Positions 20,451 through 31,300 of a stretch of DNA of 60,000 nucleotides are shown here, one piece after another. The DNA lies in assembly GCF_000003815.2 (NCBI RefSeq), contig NC_049996.1, forward strand, positions 225,422 to 285,421. The letters are read 5' to 3'. Every line of letters begins with the position of its first letter. Within the stretch, counting starts at the first letter, position 1. The stretch is from Branchiostoma floridae (taxonomy: Eukaryota; Chordata; Leptocardii; Amphioxiformes; Branchiostomatidae). Both the position numbers and the translations under genes were made by a program. The notes beneath the pieces were generated by a model, which searched no databases, was not told the DNA's origin, and saw only the letters and a program-made list of their open reading frames with translations.

Positions 20451-21533
20451 TCATGTTCCGTCTCCAGAGTTCTCACCGAACAGGTCGTTGGTAGCGCTGC
20501 GACTTGTCTCTATCAGGTCGTCGATGCGTTGTCTTAAGGCTCGATCATCAGTGCTTTTGCTGCTAGCCGCAGTCGACGACGGGGGGTTCTTCTTTGTAGC
20601 ACTTCTCGTTGCCACAGTTGATTCGGTGGGCCGGTGTGTTGTCTGAGTTCTTTTCCTTTTTCTTCGTGGTTTCGATGCAGTGAAGTCGGTGATTTGGCTT
20701 TGTTTTCCTTTTTTCTGCTGGTTTTTCTCAAGCGTGTTACAGTGTTCATCTTGTTCAGGTGAGCTAGGGGTGAGCTGAACATATGCTGTGCTGACTTGAC
20801 TCTGCTTTTCTTTGCTGGATCCCTCTTCCCTTACGGTGGTCTCACCACTGAGGTGTGGGGCAGGGGTGGGAGCGTCACGAACGCTGTCCTCAAGGACTGG
20901 TCGCGGTCGATGTGAGGCCTGCGGAGGAGGGGGTTTGGGTTGGTCTCGGTAGAACACTCTAGCCTTCCATCGCCCTCCAAGCTCCACAAATCTTGGGATA
21001 TGTTCAGAGGGGTTAGTTGGAGTTGCCATAAAGGCGAAACGGTCTCCGGTTTCACAGTTGGTAAGTTTACCATCAACTCGAAGCATTTCGCGCTTCAGGG
21101 GTCCAAGGAGCTTAACACCGTAGCTTTTCAGGCCAGACGCTATGACTCCATCGTCAACGGAGAGGGGTACATCTCGGACTGTGATTCTAACACCATTTCG
21201 CTGCTGAAAAGGGTGATTGTCACTGATTTCAACATACTTGTCGCGAAGGCTAATCCCAGACGCGATGAGGGAAGCACGTTCCTCTGGATCACGTAAGTAG
21301 AGACGCCATAATCCGCGAACCTGTTGAATCCCGGCTATATTTGACGCTTGAACACAGCGCGCTACGGCTTTGTAGACCTCGACATTCGTGAAGAAAGTCT
21401 CAGTAGGACTAACGGCATGGACATCCTTCTCCAGAAAGAAGACTGGTTTGCAGGAGGATGCTGGAGTTCCGTTAGGGGCCGTCGCGACGGTGTCTATCGC
21501 CTTGCCATTAATGACTGCTGACACGTAACTCAT
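20451..21533 (-). CDS. LINE ORF1: RNA-binding chaperone-like protein, 360 aa
   Basis: First ORF of the same element; its product is expected to coat the LINE RNA. About residues 95-200 look like an RRM-type fold (VEISDNHPFQQRNGVRITV, then KSYGVKLLGPLKREMLRV and RWKARVFYRDQPKPP). The last 150 residues are polar and low-complexity, rich in Pro, Ser, Lys and Arg (KPRRKRKRTQ), and likely disordered. Many Tx1-type ORF1 proteins carry CCHC zinc knuckles after the RRM; none is visible here. The frame is intact from ATG at 21533. ORF2 starts 51 bases past the stop in a different frame, so reinitiation or an independent start is required. Confidence 0.75.
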   Translation of the reverse strand: MSYVSAVINGKAIDTVATAPNGTPASSCKPVFFLEKDVHAVSPTETFFTNVEVYKAVARCVQASNIAGIQQVRGLWRLYLRDPEERASLIASGISLRDKYVEISDNHPFQQRNGVRITVRDVPLSVDDGVIASGLKSYGVKLLGPLKREMLRVDGKLTNCETGDRFAFMATPTNPSEHIPRFVELGGRWKARVFYRDQPKPPPPQASHRPRPVLEDSVRDAPTPAPHLSGETTVREEGSSKEKQSQVSTAYVQLTPSSPEQDEHCNTLEKNQQKKGKQSQITDFTASKPRRKRKRTQTTHRPTESTVATRSATKKNPPSSTAASSKSTDDRALRQRIDDLIETSRSATNDLFGENSGDGT

Positions 21534-21789
21534 GGCTATCGGTGGGAGGGGGGTGGTGATCGTCGTTGTACTGATCAGAAACGAAGTTCGACAAAGGAAT
21601 CGTAGGGAAAGTTGAACTCACCACCTTATCCCAGGACCTTTGTAGATGTGTTACGGAGCGGATGAGTTGAGAAAATGCGAAGAAAATGTTGAGAATAGGC
21701 AATAGAACTCTGGAAAGTGCAGAGCTCTAGAAAAGGCAGCTAGCCACCTCGCAAGGCATCATGGGAAAAAAAAAAGTTGTCTTGGAAGC

Positions 21790-24700
21790 ATGAAATTCTG
21801 ATTGACCAGGGATGTTACTAGGTCATCCGTGTACTATTCTGCCAGGATGGAGTCTGGTAGAGACTACTGGCTGAAAAATGCCTATAAATGGTCATGGTTC
21901 ATGTTAGCAAAATACAAAGCCTGACCGTGTCCAACACGTATCTATAAAATTAAGCAATTAAATAGCTTGCTGAATTGATGTCAATACGACGGCACACAGC
22001 AAAGGATTCATAGCAGTTGAAATATAACATATCTATATACAAGTGTTGCTTATATCTATATACAGATCAACAATAAAAGCAACACTATATCATGGGAACG
22101 GTAAAAATGTAGTAGAGGGAACTTGACGAATATCACTTGATATAAAGATGTAGAGCTAATATCTACGAGACACTTCAGTGCATTTTCTTATGATGGACTG
22201 CAAGGAAACTTGGTGTTCCATGTGCCAGTAGCACTACATGGGTCTAAACAAACGAATAAGTACTATGTAAAGTCAGTAATATAACATAATTGAACAATGA
22301 CGGCTTGTAACACATAGTACTTACATCTGTGAACTAGGTTAAAACAACAAGTGACCAAGTGCTGGGACAAGACAAACCCAACATGTTGAAGAACAGCACT
22401 TAGGTCAAAAGGGTCACCGTCAATTATCCACGCATTCCTCAACTCTTAACAGAGATGTCATGTTGTAAGGGAAAGGTCGGCTAGAAAGAACTGACATCAT
22501 TGCGAGAAATACAAATCGCCAAAGGTGACAGGCGGCTGTCATCGGACAGTCGCAGAAATCATAACCTTGGACTCTGTAAAATACCACTGACTTAACTCGC
22601 GACTGCAAAACTTTACTTTCTATTTTCATGAGATTGAAACAAACGTTCACCAAGGCGGGGGTCGTAGCAATCCTTACATATGGCCCTTAGATGACCCTTG
22701 GTGAGTTAAAAAGTTCCGTAAATTGGAAGGAACAACTGTTACAGTGGCCGGGGTTTGGTGAGTGACGAATGCAATTATCGGCGTGACTTCCTGTGGTTTC
22801 CAGGTTTCCAAGACCTACCCACATACCAAATATCACTTCAATCCATTCAGCCGGTCTTCAATTTGCTGGTTTCTACATACATACATACATACATACATAC
22901 ATACATACATACATACATACATACAAACGCTACCCAAAACATAACCAGCTCTCCGAAAGTAATTATGACAACACAAAATAGAACAGTAACCTCATACCTG
23001 TACAAATTGTTCTGATTATGCAAAGACATTCATTCACATCGCCAAAACATTTGCTGCATTATGTACACCGACAGAATAGACTAATCTACTCACAATGTTC
23101 ATAATCCAACCAACCACTACATGATGTGACTAGATAACATATGGACTTATACACATTAATCATTCAAAAAGAACTATCTTCCATAGAAATTGTTTATTTG
23201 GCGAAGATATGTGTTCGAGGAACTCTAGTTTCTGTTGTATTCATATGTTTGCACTAATGTTATAGTTAGAAATTGGACGCATGACGTATGGAAGACTTGA
23301 TACACAGGGATTGCATATGTCAATCATCGTTTTGTATTTTCATAAACATGTAGCTTTAATCATGTAGATAGAGTGTACGGGGACTATAGTTAGACATTTG
23401 ACACATAAAGTATTACTAGTATACGAGTATCGTTGATACCCAGGGTTTACATATATCCACCCATTATTTTATGACTTCATGTGGTGTTAAAGAATTTGCA
23501 AACAGACATGCACACATGCTAATGAGGAGACAATTATATCGACTGTACGGAATAGTGATTGAAACCCGGCGCGACACAAAAGGGCAGATATTATTCAAAA
23601 CTCAACGATGAGAGCGATTTGCAATAATATTTTCTTTAATGCTGTGGTTGCATGGCTACGATCGTTAAGCCTTAAGGGCACAATCAATTATGAGAAAGTA
23701 TTGACTGATATGTGCAATTTTGCTCAACACAACGTGACGATACCACCTGTGCCACCTATAATACATAGACTACTTCTAGTATTTTCATTGCAACATGTAG
23801 ATACAAGACGTACGCGTATACACCGAACCTTAAACATTTTCCATGATCCAGCGAAGAGATCCAATCCTCATTTAGCAATAGGCAAGTGTTGATTCACTAC
23901 GTATAGATTCTAATGTCTTGATCTAAGGCCTGACGTGTAGCCTTGACAACAGATGTACTCGAATGTAATAATGGCTAAGTTGCAAAACCACAAAACCACA
24001 GAATACCATCTATGATTGATAGCGTTATTCAAGAAGCCACATTGCAAGGGTTTATCATTATTAAAAAATAAATGCAAAACGTTCCATACTATCTCTATCT
24101 GAATGGACTGAAAATGAGTCGCAAGAATTGGAATGATGTATGTTTTATATTCCTTGTTCGTACTTAACTGTCACACTGATTAAGTCAATTCACCATTTAT
24201 CATAATTCCACAATCATACTCTACTCGTAAAGGGACGACAAAATTATACATCACATGTTACAGTTATCTTTTTACACGTTATATTTCATCTTTAGTGGTA
24301 CATTAATGAGGTACATTTTGCGATAGGAACGTTTTATGGAGATTCTGTACATTCCATGTGGCCTAGATGATTTTTTGTTGCCCAAAGCAAATAAAACAAA
24401 AATTGTCGCGATCTAGATTCCCTTCTTTTGCCTCGCCATTCTACTAGTCTCTACCAGACTAATTACTGACTATTAAGTTAAGTTAAAGGGAGAATAATTT
24501 GCCAGGTGAATTTTGCTACAAGAGGAGTTGGTCGGCCGCGCAGCCGGAGGGGAAACATGAACCTAAGCGTGGCCAATTTCCCGACTTTTTTTCCGAATTC
24601 TACGAACCCCGTACCCCCGTACGAAAGCTACCATACTACAACAACAGACGTAATTCAAATGCTGTAGCGAACACACCGGGCCCAAGAAGGTCGTATAGCT

Positions 24701-24835
24701 GAGAGGGAGAGGCGACTCTGTTCCGTTACTGAATATTTGGCAGCTGCTTTCTGCACTGAGGTCATGTTAGGGGACTCGCTTTTGGCATTGATTGATCTGC
24801 GACTGTAGGACAAATTCTATGTCATCACGAGAGTC
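21790..24835. other. Mostly unrecognised intergenic sequence
   Basis: No exon supported. Contains GTCTGGTAGAGACTA at about 21850 and its inverted partner CTAGTCTCTACCAGAC at about 24447, a tetranucleotide microsatellite (listed separately) and AT-rich filler. The open frame at 24499-24702 begins just after the CTAGTCTCTACCAGAC word and is probably transposon-derived. Confidence 0.35.
22866..22925. repeat. (ACAT)n microsatellite
   Basis: About 15 tetranucleotide units. YIHTYIHT frames are artefacts. Confidence 0.97.
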
Positions 24836-25784
24836 AAGGTGGTATCTCACTGCACTTGGGGCACCGGTGCGGCACTGCGGGGTTCGCTCAATGCGACACT
24901 GTTGTGTTATTTTCTCCATTTTTTTTATAATCTAGATATTGCGTAATACCTAAATGTATGACTTAGAAGAAAACTGAATACAAAAAAAAAAACGTAAGAA
25001 AATTCGTTCTGTAGAGTCCATTCCAAGACACCATGAGGGTTTTTAGGCGATATTTATAATTAGTCTGAATTGTTTTGAATAAAAGAATATCTGAGCCACA
25101 ATAATTAAATTATTTTCAAAAAATTGAGTAAGAAAATACTCATTTATTGAATTTCTTTGAATATTTTAGAAACATTTTGAAAGTAATTGTACAAAAATAT
25201 CTTTATTTAGAATAATTGTGAAACCTCTGTGATTATTTCACATTTACAAATATTTACAAAAAATGGTAAACCTGGCCAAATGGTAAAATTAGTTTATTGC
25301 CCCCATAAAAGTAAGCCCTATTGTTGCATCTGTATATTTTTAGATTTCACTGCTGGGCACTGGTGGATCCTTTGTGGTGGGCCATTGTTGCATGGCACCC
25401 AACCATACTTTGCAAGGATGTGTGAATTGCTATCTTCCCAGCCCACCGAACCATTACAAAAAATGGTAGAAAATGGTAAATAATGGTAGAATGCTGTTAT
25501 CATTGTTTAGAAACCATTAGAAGTATCCAATTCCACACCATGAATATTTGCAAAGTTTTACAGGACCAGGGAAATATTTATAAAGTTGAAACAGTGTTAA
25601 AAATATTTCTGAAGTATCAAATGTCCTAGACATATAATTACAAAACTTTAAAATCAATTCTAAACAATGGCAACAAACATCCGCATGGTGTCTTGGAATG
25701 GACTCTATCCCTGAAATTCGTTGAGTAATCTTTCGAACCCCGCGTGCCGCACCGGTGCCCCAAGTGTAGTGAGATACCATCTTA
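24836..25784. mobile_element. MITE family 2 copy, split by a nested element
   Basis: Ends carry a roughly 50-bp inverted repeat: AGGTGGTATCTCACTGCACT then GGGGCACCGGTGCGGCACTG. The same ends occur at 35469-35710 and 48839-49043, which are uninterrupted and about 205-240 bp. Here 25014-25705 is inserted near the middle. Confidence 0.85.
25014..25705. mobile_element. Nested AT-rich MITE, 692 bp, TA target duplication
   Basis: A 22-bp exact inverted repeat begins GAGTCCATTCCAAGACACC. TA at 25012-25013 and 25706-25707. The host copies at 35.5 and 48.9 kb show one TA at the equivalent place (TTTTTATCTCTGAAATT), confirming insertion. Interior is AT-rich with repeated AATGGTA words and no transposase. 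Tc1/mariner-type by target. Confidence 0.85.
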
Positions 25785-26221
25785 TGCAAGCAAACATGTA
25801 TGGGGCTCAAAGTGTGAGATTATTTTGCATACATAGCAAGCTTTTTGGGTGGAATTGTATGTCATTTTTAAATCTTACCTGGTTGTTAACAGCCATGTCT
25901 GGTCTGTGTTGATATTACTCGGTACCTACTCCAGATAATAATCTTAATACTTCGGCTGAGCATTACAGCAATATATACAATACATTCTAAAGCAATTCAA
26001 AATGTTTCAATACGTAGCAAGCTTCTTGGGTGTTTGGGGGCTTATTATGTGATGCATTCTGATTGTATGTCAGTTATGTTATTTTTACACTCCCCAGCCA
26101 TAGCCAGGTATAATCATAACTGGTATGCAATCTGAAAACAGCACGTACAGGTGTATGAAGCCAATTCTATGGACCCTACGATTCTTTATGTAAACACACC
26201 AACGACACATACATACATGTA

Positions 26222-26777
26222 ACGTTAGTTCACCTTTATCTGTGGGGTATCCTATGTCCGTTTTACAAAAACAGGGCTTTTTAATATTTGTATCATGTCA
26301 ACGGACTGTGGCTTGAAAAAACTGAAATATTCTAAAAGTATTTGAAACCACATTCTGTCGACTTGAAATGCACTGATTTTTTATACATATGCAACGGATA
26401 TAAGATATTAACAAGTTTTATTGCAAATTCTTGCCCGTGGGCTAATTGCAGGTAACATATAAAATATTCAAACAGTGTAAAATACAATATTACAAGTGTC
26501 TAATCTAGTCTAAAACTAGTAAAAGTTAACTCTAGATCCTGGATTATTGGGTTCGACTTCTTTTTTGAAGAAAGTGGAAGACAAAAGATCCCACCTTTTC
26601 TATTATGTGTGGGTTTTGTGATGTTAAAAGGAGAACTGTTTTCTTTTTGTCATTGAATGTGAGGAAGTTTGGGTGGAATTTGGTGGCCTCATTGAACAGC
26701 TCTTTTCTTTCTAGATTATAGAAAGAGCAGTTTGACATAAAATATAGAATACCCCGCGGGTAAAGGTGAACTACCGT
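26222..26777. mobile_element. MITE family 1 copy with a LINE inserted
   Basis: Left end ACGTTAGTTCACCTTTATC, right end (reverse complement) ACGGTAGTTCACCTTTACC; same family as 872-1087. The interior holds a LINE 3' fragment. Confidence 0.65.
26413..26745 (-). pseudogene. LINE ORF2 C-terminal fragment with 3' UTR
   Basis: The minus strand reads NLERKELFNEATKFHPNF, then LTFNDKKKTVLLLTSQNPHI and VGSFVFHFLQKR, the conserved tail of CR1/L2-type LINE proteins. The 3' region includes TTAGCCCACGGGCAAGAATT and TGCAATAAAAC. Lies inside the MITE at 26222-26777. Confidence 0.7.
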
Positions 26778-27536
26778 TTCACATGAATATGGTGAAAGCA
26801 ACACAAACGTCTTTTCTCATTATCGTAAACAGTAATTGGCTCCGCTTGTTAGAAAGCTAACCGTGCGTTCAAATATTCATATACCTGTCGCTGTGAGAAA
26901 CATAAAACACTGAGTCCCGCCTGAAACCGCAGCTGGCGACGCATAAAACGTGCCGTGCCTTGTAACATCTTTTTCGCGAACTCGTCATATTTGACACCTT
27001 ATTATTGAAAGACTGCAACATAGCATTACATCTCCCAATGGCAGTAAATCGTAAATGAAGCATAGATGGATATTTCACAAGATCTAGAAGAAATATGGTT
27101 CAATGTCATATGGATTTTGCGTCCTGTTTATGCAGTTGTCGATTTGTTGAATGTACATGATTGTAAAGAGCTGCATTGTCTGATATTATTATCATATGAA
27201 ATAGACTTTATTCTTGGTCTTTGAAAAAAATCAGCAAGACAATGGTATTATTGTCATATTTTGTAGTATTTAGAAATACTCCTCCAATGCCGTCCAATAG
27301 AATAAATGTATATTCAGTTAGACAGATATGGAAAAAGCACTAGCTTAGCTCTTTAAGTCGTAATTCAGTCTGAGGAAAATAAACTGGCGATTTTTTTATA
27401 TCTCGACACACACCATTAAAAGAAAGCCCATGTCAGCAGTAAAACCAACCTAATCGAGAGCATGTGAGCACTATTGGCCAAACGATCTTGCCTGTGCCAC
27501 TGAAGACGATCAATTGACCGTTTACGAATAACCCAA

Positions 27537-27544
27537 TGACGTCA
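27537..27544. promoter_or_regulatory. Palindromic cAMP response element TGACGTCA
   Basis: Perfect CRE about 535 bp upstream of the receptor start codon. CREB-type control is established for vertebrate GABA-B receptor genes; relevance here is inference. Confidence 0.4.
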
Positions 27545-27737
27545 CAGATGGGCTCTCGTTCATTCAGAGGCGCCACAAAATATCATATCGCGGCAACAAC
27601 CGCCTATTAGGATCATGCGGGTGATACCCTGACCATAACGCCCCCATTTCACCGTCCGAATGGCTATACAAACAAATTGCCTTCGCTTGGAGCATTCAGC
27701 TGGGACGGCAGGCAGACAAAGACTGGTGCTGAATCAG

Positions 27738-27748
27738 CCAATCACGTG
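27738..27748. promoter_or_regulatory. CCAAT box abutting an E-box
   Basis: CCAATCACGTG combines a CCAAT box and a CACGTG E-box about 330 bp before the receptor start codon. Candidate proximal promoter of the receptor gene; the start site is not visible. Confidence 0.35.
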
Positions 27749-28077
27749 CGACCTCATCCTGAGAGAAATCCAGCGGGGAAAAATCGTTTGGTAGGAGTTA
27801 TAGCAGCCAGCCTTTGATAAGGTCGGAACGGGCCCGTATTTTGCAGTTCAGACATGTATGTACCAAACGTCACCTACAATCTTTCATTCCCTCGCGACAA
27901 AAAGCAGTGTGGCTGTACATCAATTTACATCACCTCTTTACCACCTCAAGCCATGTCGATATGTAAATGAGGTAACATCATATACTGGTGGTACAAAAGG
28001 CGCTGGAAGCAGAGGTAACCTCTATCAACCTCTGTGATTTTCTGTGGGCGGCTTAGCGAGGAGGCGGTGACTGAGGC

Positions 28078-28344
28078 ATGCTTCTCCGAGGCATGGAGGC
28101 AAAGCGTTCGGTGCGCTTCGGCAAGACAATTATTCTGCTGTACATTTTATCTGCGGCCTCTAAAACAGAAGCCCTGAAGACGAACCTGACGATCATGGGG
28201 TTCTTCCCGAACTCGGAAGCTGCTTTTGGCGGGGAGGCAGGGAGCGGTTTACCGGCGGCGGTGGAGCTTGCTCTGCAGGACATCAACGAAAACAACAACG
28301 TTCTGGCCGACTACAACTTGGTGATGCTTTGGAACGGAACAAAG
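28078..28344 (+). CDS. GABBR2: GABBR2-like exon 1
   Basis: 89 codons. ATG at 28078; a second in-frame ATG at 28093 could also serve. Hydrophobic TIILLYILSAAS forms the signal peptide, then LKTNLTIMGFFPNSEAAFGG and GLPAAVELALQDINENNN start lobe 1. Ends NGTK with donor AAG|GTAGGT. It continues directly to CDPAIGTK in exon 2 as the family requires, so no exon is missing in the long intron. Confidence 0.9.
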
Positions 28345-31300
28345 GTAGGTTTGAACAACACATCAATCATAATTCTACATCATAGCTTCAAACAATGGTT
28401 GATACAAACATTCAAGTTCATAGCTTCGTGGAAAGAGTAAATATTCCAACATTTTAAAATGCAAGTATTACGATACAGGTTTTCTTTAAAATGTTGCAAT
28501 TCTAAACAATGATTACTATCAACTCATTCAATGATCTTGAATGATTTTTGCTTAACATAAATGCATCTACGCAGCTGTAAATAAGACCTATGAAGCATAA
28601 GGAGATGGTGTCACATTAATTAGTTCTAGTATGATTTCATGTTATTCATAGTCCTTACATCGCTGAAAAATCAAATCTATTGCCAGCGACAAGTCATACA
28701 CTGTACTCTATTAGGTCCAAGGCATCACACAAATCTCCCTCACAACCATCTGATGGTATTTGACCTCATCCAAATACCATGAGACGCCCCGAACGCCATC
28801 TCAGCACTTTGTAGAAAATTACACAGACAATGGGACGCCACAGGGCCGACGGTTAGACCTGTTGCACGGAATGGTCGTCGGGAAAATCCTAATTAATGTC
28901 AGACATCTTGCTCTTGAGCAAGCGGTCTGATAGGGCGTAGGAGATATGCGACACATGCATCTAGCAAGTCACTTAATTCCAAAGAGTACTGAAGACATGG
29001 TACTTGTGCCATCTAAGGTCACAATGTGTGTGCTTCTGAAAGGGTTGTAATAGTATACAAGGGTCATTGGAATGGTCGTCGGGAAAATCCTAATTAATGT
29101 CAGACATCTTGGTCTTGAGCAAGCGGTCTGATAGGGCGTAGGAGATATACGACACATGCATCTAGCAAGTCACTTAATTCCAAAGATTAGTGAAGATATG
29201 TTGCTTGTGTTATCAAAGGCCACTAGGTGTGTGCTTCCTCTGAAAGGGTTGCAATAGTACGCCAAATGTGACAAGTTACTCAAGCAAGTGGATATGATTT
29301 TGGAAACGGTCAGGAATTTTAAACAGCATCCTCTACCTTTCGCCATTGGCTATTAAAAAGATTTGTTGATCAGAAGGTTTATAACAAAGAATTATGAATT
29401 GAAATACATATGTTTATGAGGTGAAAGCAAATTTTAGATAGTCCAAAGGGAAAGAGAAATGAGACGAAACCGAGGTTGGTGGAGCTAATGTTATAGTATC
29501 CCGAGTGTATAATGATATATGACAAGTGTATTACTGACCATAGGATAGTAATAGAATAGGATAGGAATGAACTTCAAATAGATCAACTCTTTCATGTATG
29601 CTAGCCTGCTATCAAAGATTAGGTTTGAGTGCAGACCAGTGATGGACTGAGGTAGTACACTTATCAAGAAAACATAAGAGTTACTCTGACCGAAGGCTAA
29701 AAATGATATTGAACCGCGGGCTCCAGAGAAATGAACTTTTGTTTTTTGGCTTGCTTACAAAGACTGCAGGCATGCGGTACAGCATTTTTAAACAGATTCG
29801 TCCACTTACGAAGAACACATAAGAGTGAATTTAGCCGAAGGCTTAAAAGAATTGAAACGGTTCCAGAGAAATGTCGGACACTCTTGTTTTGGCTTGCTTT
29901 CAAAGATAACGCATAAGTGCTCAGCACTATACGACAGATACAGTTCGGCTGTCAAGGCAAACTGAGAGTGACTCTGGCAGTTGCTTCAGGCTACACAGAA
30001 TAGAAATGGATTTTCAAACATATGAAACCAGAATCTTGACTTGCTATCGAAGATTGGGTATGGTGGTTCAGTAATATTGTACAGATGCGGTCAATCTACC
30101 ACAGATATGCAAGAGTCACTGCTTTGGCTGTAGGCTAAAGGCTAAAGAAAATTGAAACGGGTTCCAAAGGAATGGAACCAGGAGAGTGGCTTGCTATCAC
30201 AGATTGGTTATGAGTACTCACGATAGAGTCAGCGTATCATACACATACAAGAGCCGCTGCTCTGGCCGTAGGCTAAACAAAATTGAAATGGGTTCCAAAG
30301 GAATGGAACCATGAGTTTGGCTTGCTCTCAGGTACGATGGTTTGATAATATTGTAAAGATACAGTCAGTGAAGCACACACATACAAGAGTCACTGCTTTG
30401 GCCGTAGGCTAAACAATATTGAAATAGGTTCCAAACGAATGAAACTAGGGGTTTGGATTGCTATCAAATATTGGGCATGAGTATCCAGTAATGTTGGGCA
30501 ATGGTTCACTTATCAAGTCAATAGAGAAGTGACTTGGGTTTTAGGCGAACCAAAACTGAAATGGTTTCCATAAAAATGAAACTACATGAGTTTGTTAAAA
30601 AAGATTGGGTATGATGGTATAGCAGTAATGTTGGACAGATGCAGTTAGCGCGTCACAGATAAACATGACTCACTGCTTTAGCCATAGGCTAAAGAAAATT
30701 GAAATGGGTTCCAAAGTAATGGAAGCGGGAGGTTGGTTGTCTATTATTAAATATTGGTTATGAGTAACTCAGCAATGTTGGATGGCAGTGATTCACTTAT
30801 CAGGGCAATATCAAACTGACTCTAGTTGTAGGCGAACCAAAATTGAAGTGGTTTCCATAAAAATGCAACGAGGAGTTTGGTTCGTTATAGAAGATTAGGT
30901 ATGAGTGTTCAAGTGATAATGTTGGACAGATGCACACATATACAGGAGTCAATGCTTTAGCCATAGGCTAAAGGAATTTGAAATGGGTTCCAAAGGAAAT
31001 TGGACCCATGAGTTTGGCTTGCTATCAAAGATTGAGTATGATACTTACTTCTACTCACGACAGCAATGTTAGACAGCAGCGGTTCACTGACCAAGGCAAT
31101 ATTAGAGTGATTCTAGTTGTAGATGAACCAAAATTGAAATGGATTCCATAGAAATGAAACTATGAGTTTGGTTTGTCATCGAAGATTGGGTATGAGTGTA
31201 CAGTAATGTTGGATACAAGCAGCCCACTTATCAAGGCAGTATATGAGTGACTCTATCTGGTAGTAGCCAAACCATACAGCAAAGCAAATTGCAATGGGTT

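Larger units (their letters stand above)
16638..21775 (-). mobile_element. L1/Tx1-type LINE, full-length-looking
   Basis: On the minus strand: a short 5' UTR (about 21534-21775), ORF1 (20451-21533), a 51-bp spacer, ORF2 (16887-20399), a roughly 210-bp 3' UTR with AATAAAG, and an A-rich tail (seen as the T-run at 16638-16672). Both ORFs are uninterrupted, so the copy is young and possibly mobile. No convincing target-site duplication was found by eye, so the exact 5' end is uncertain. Confidence 0.85.
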
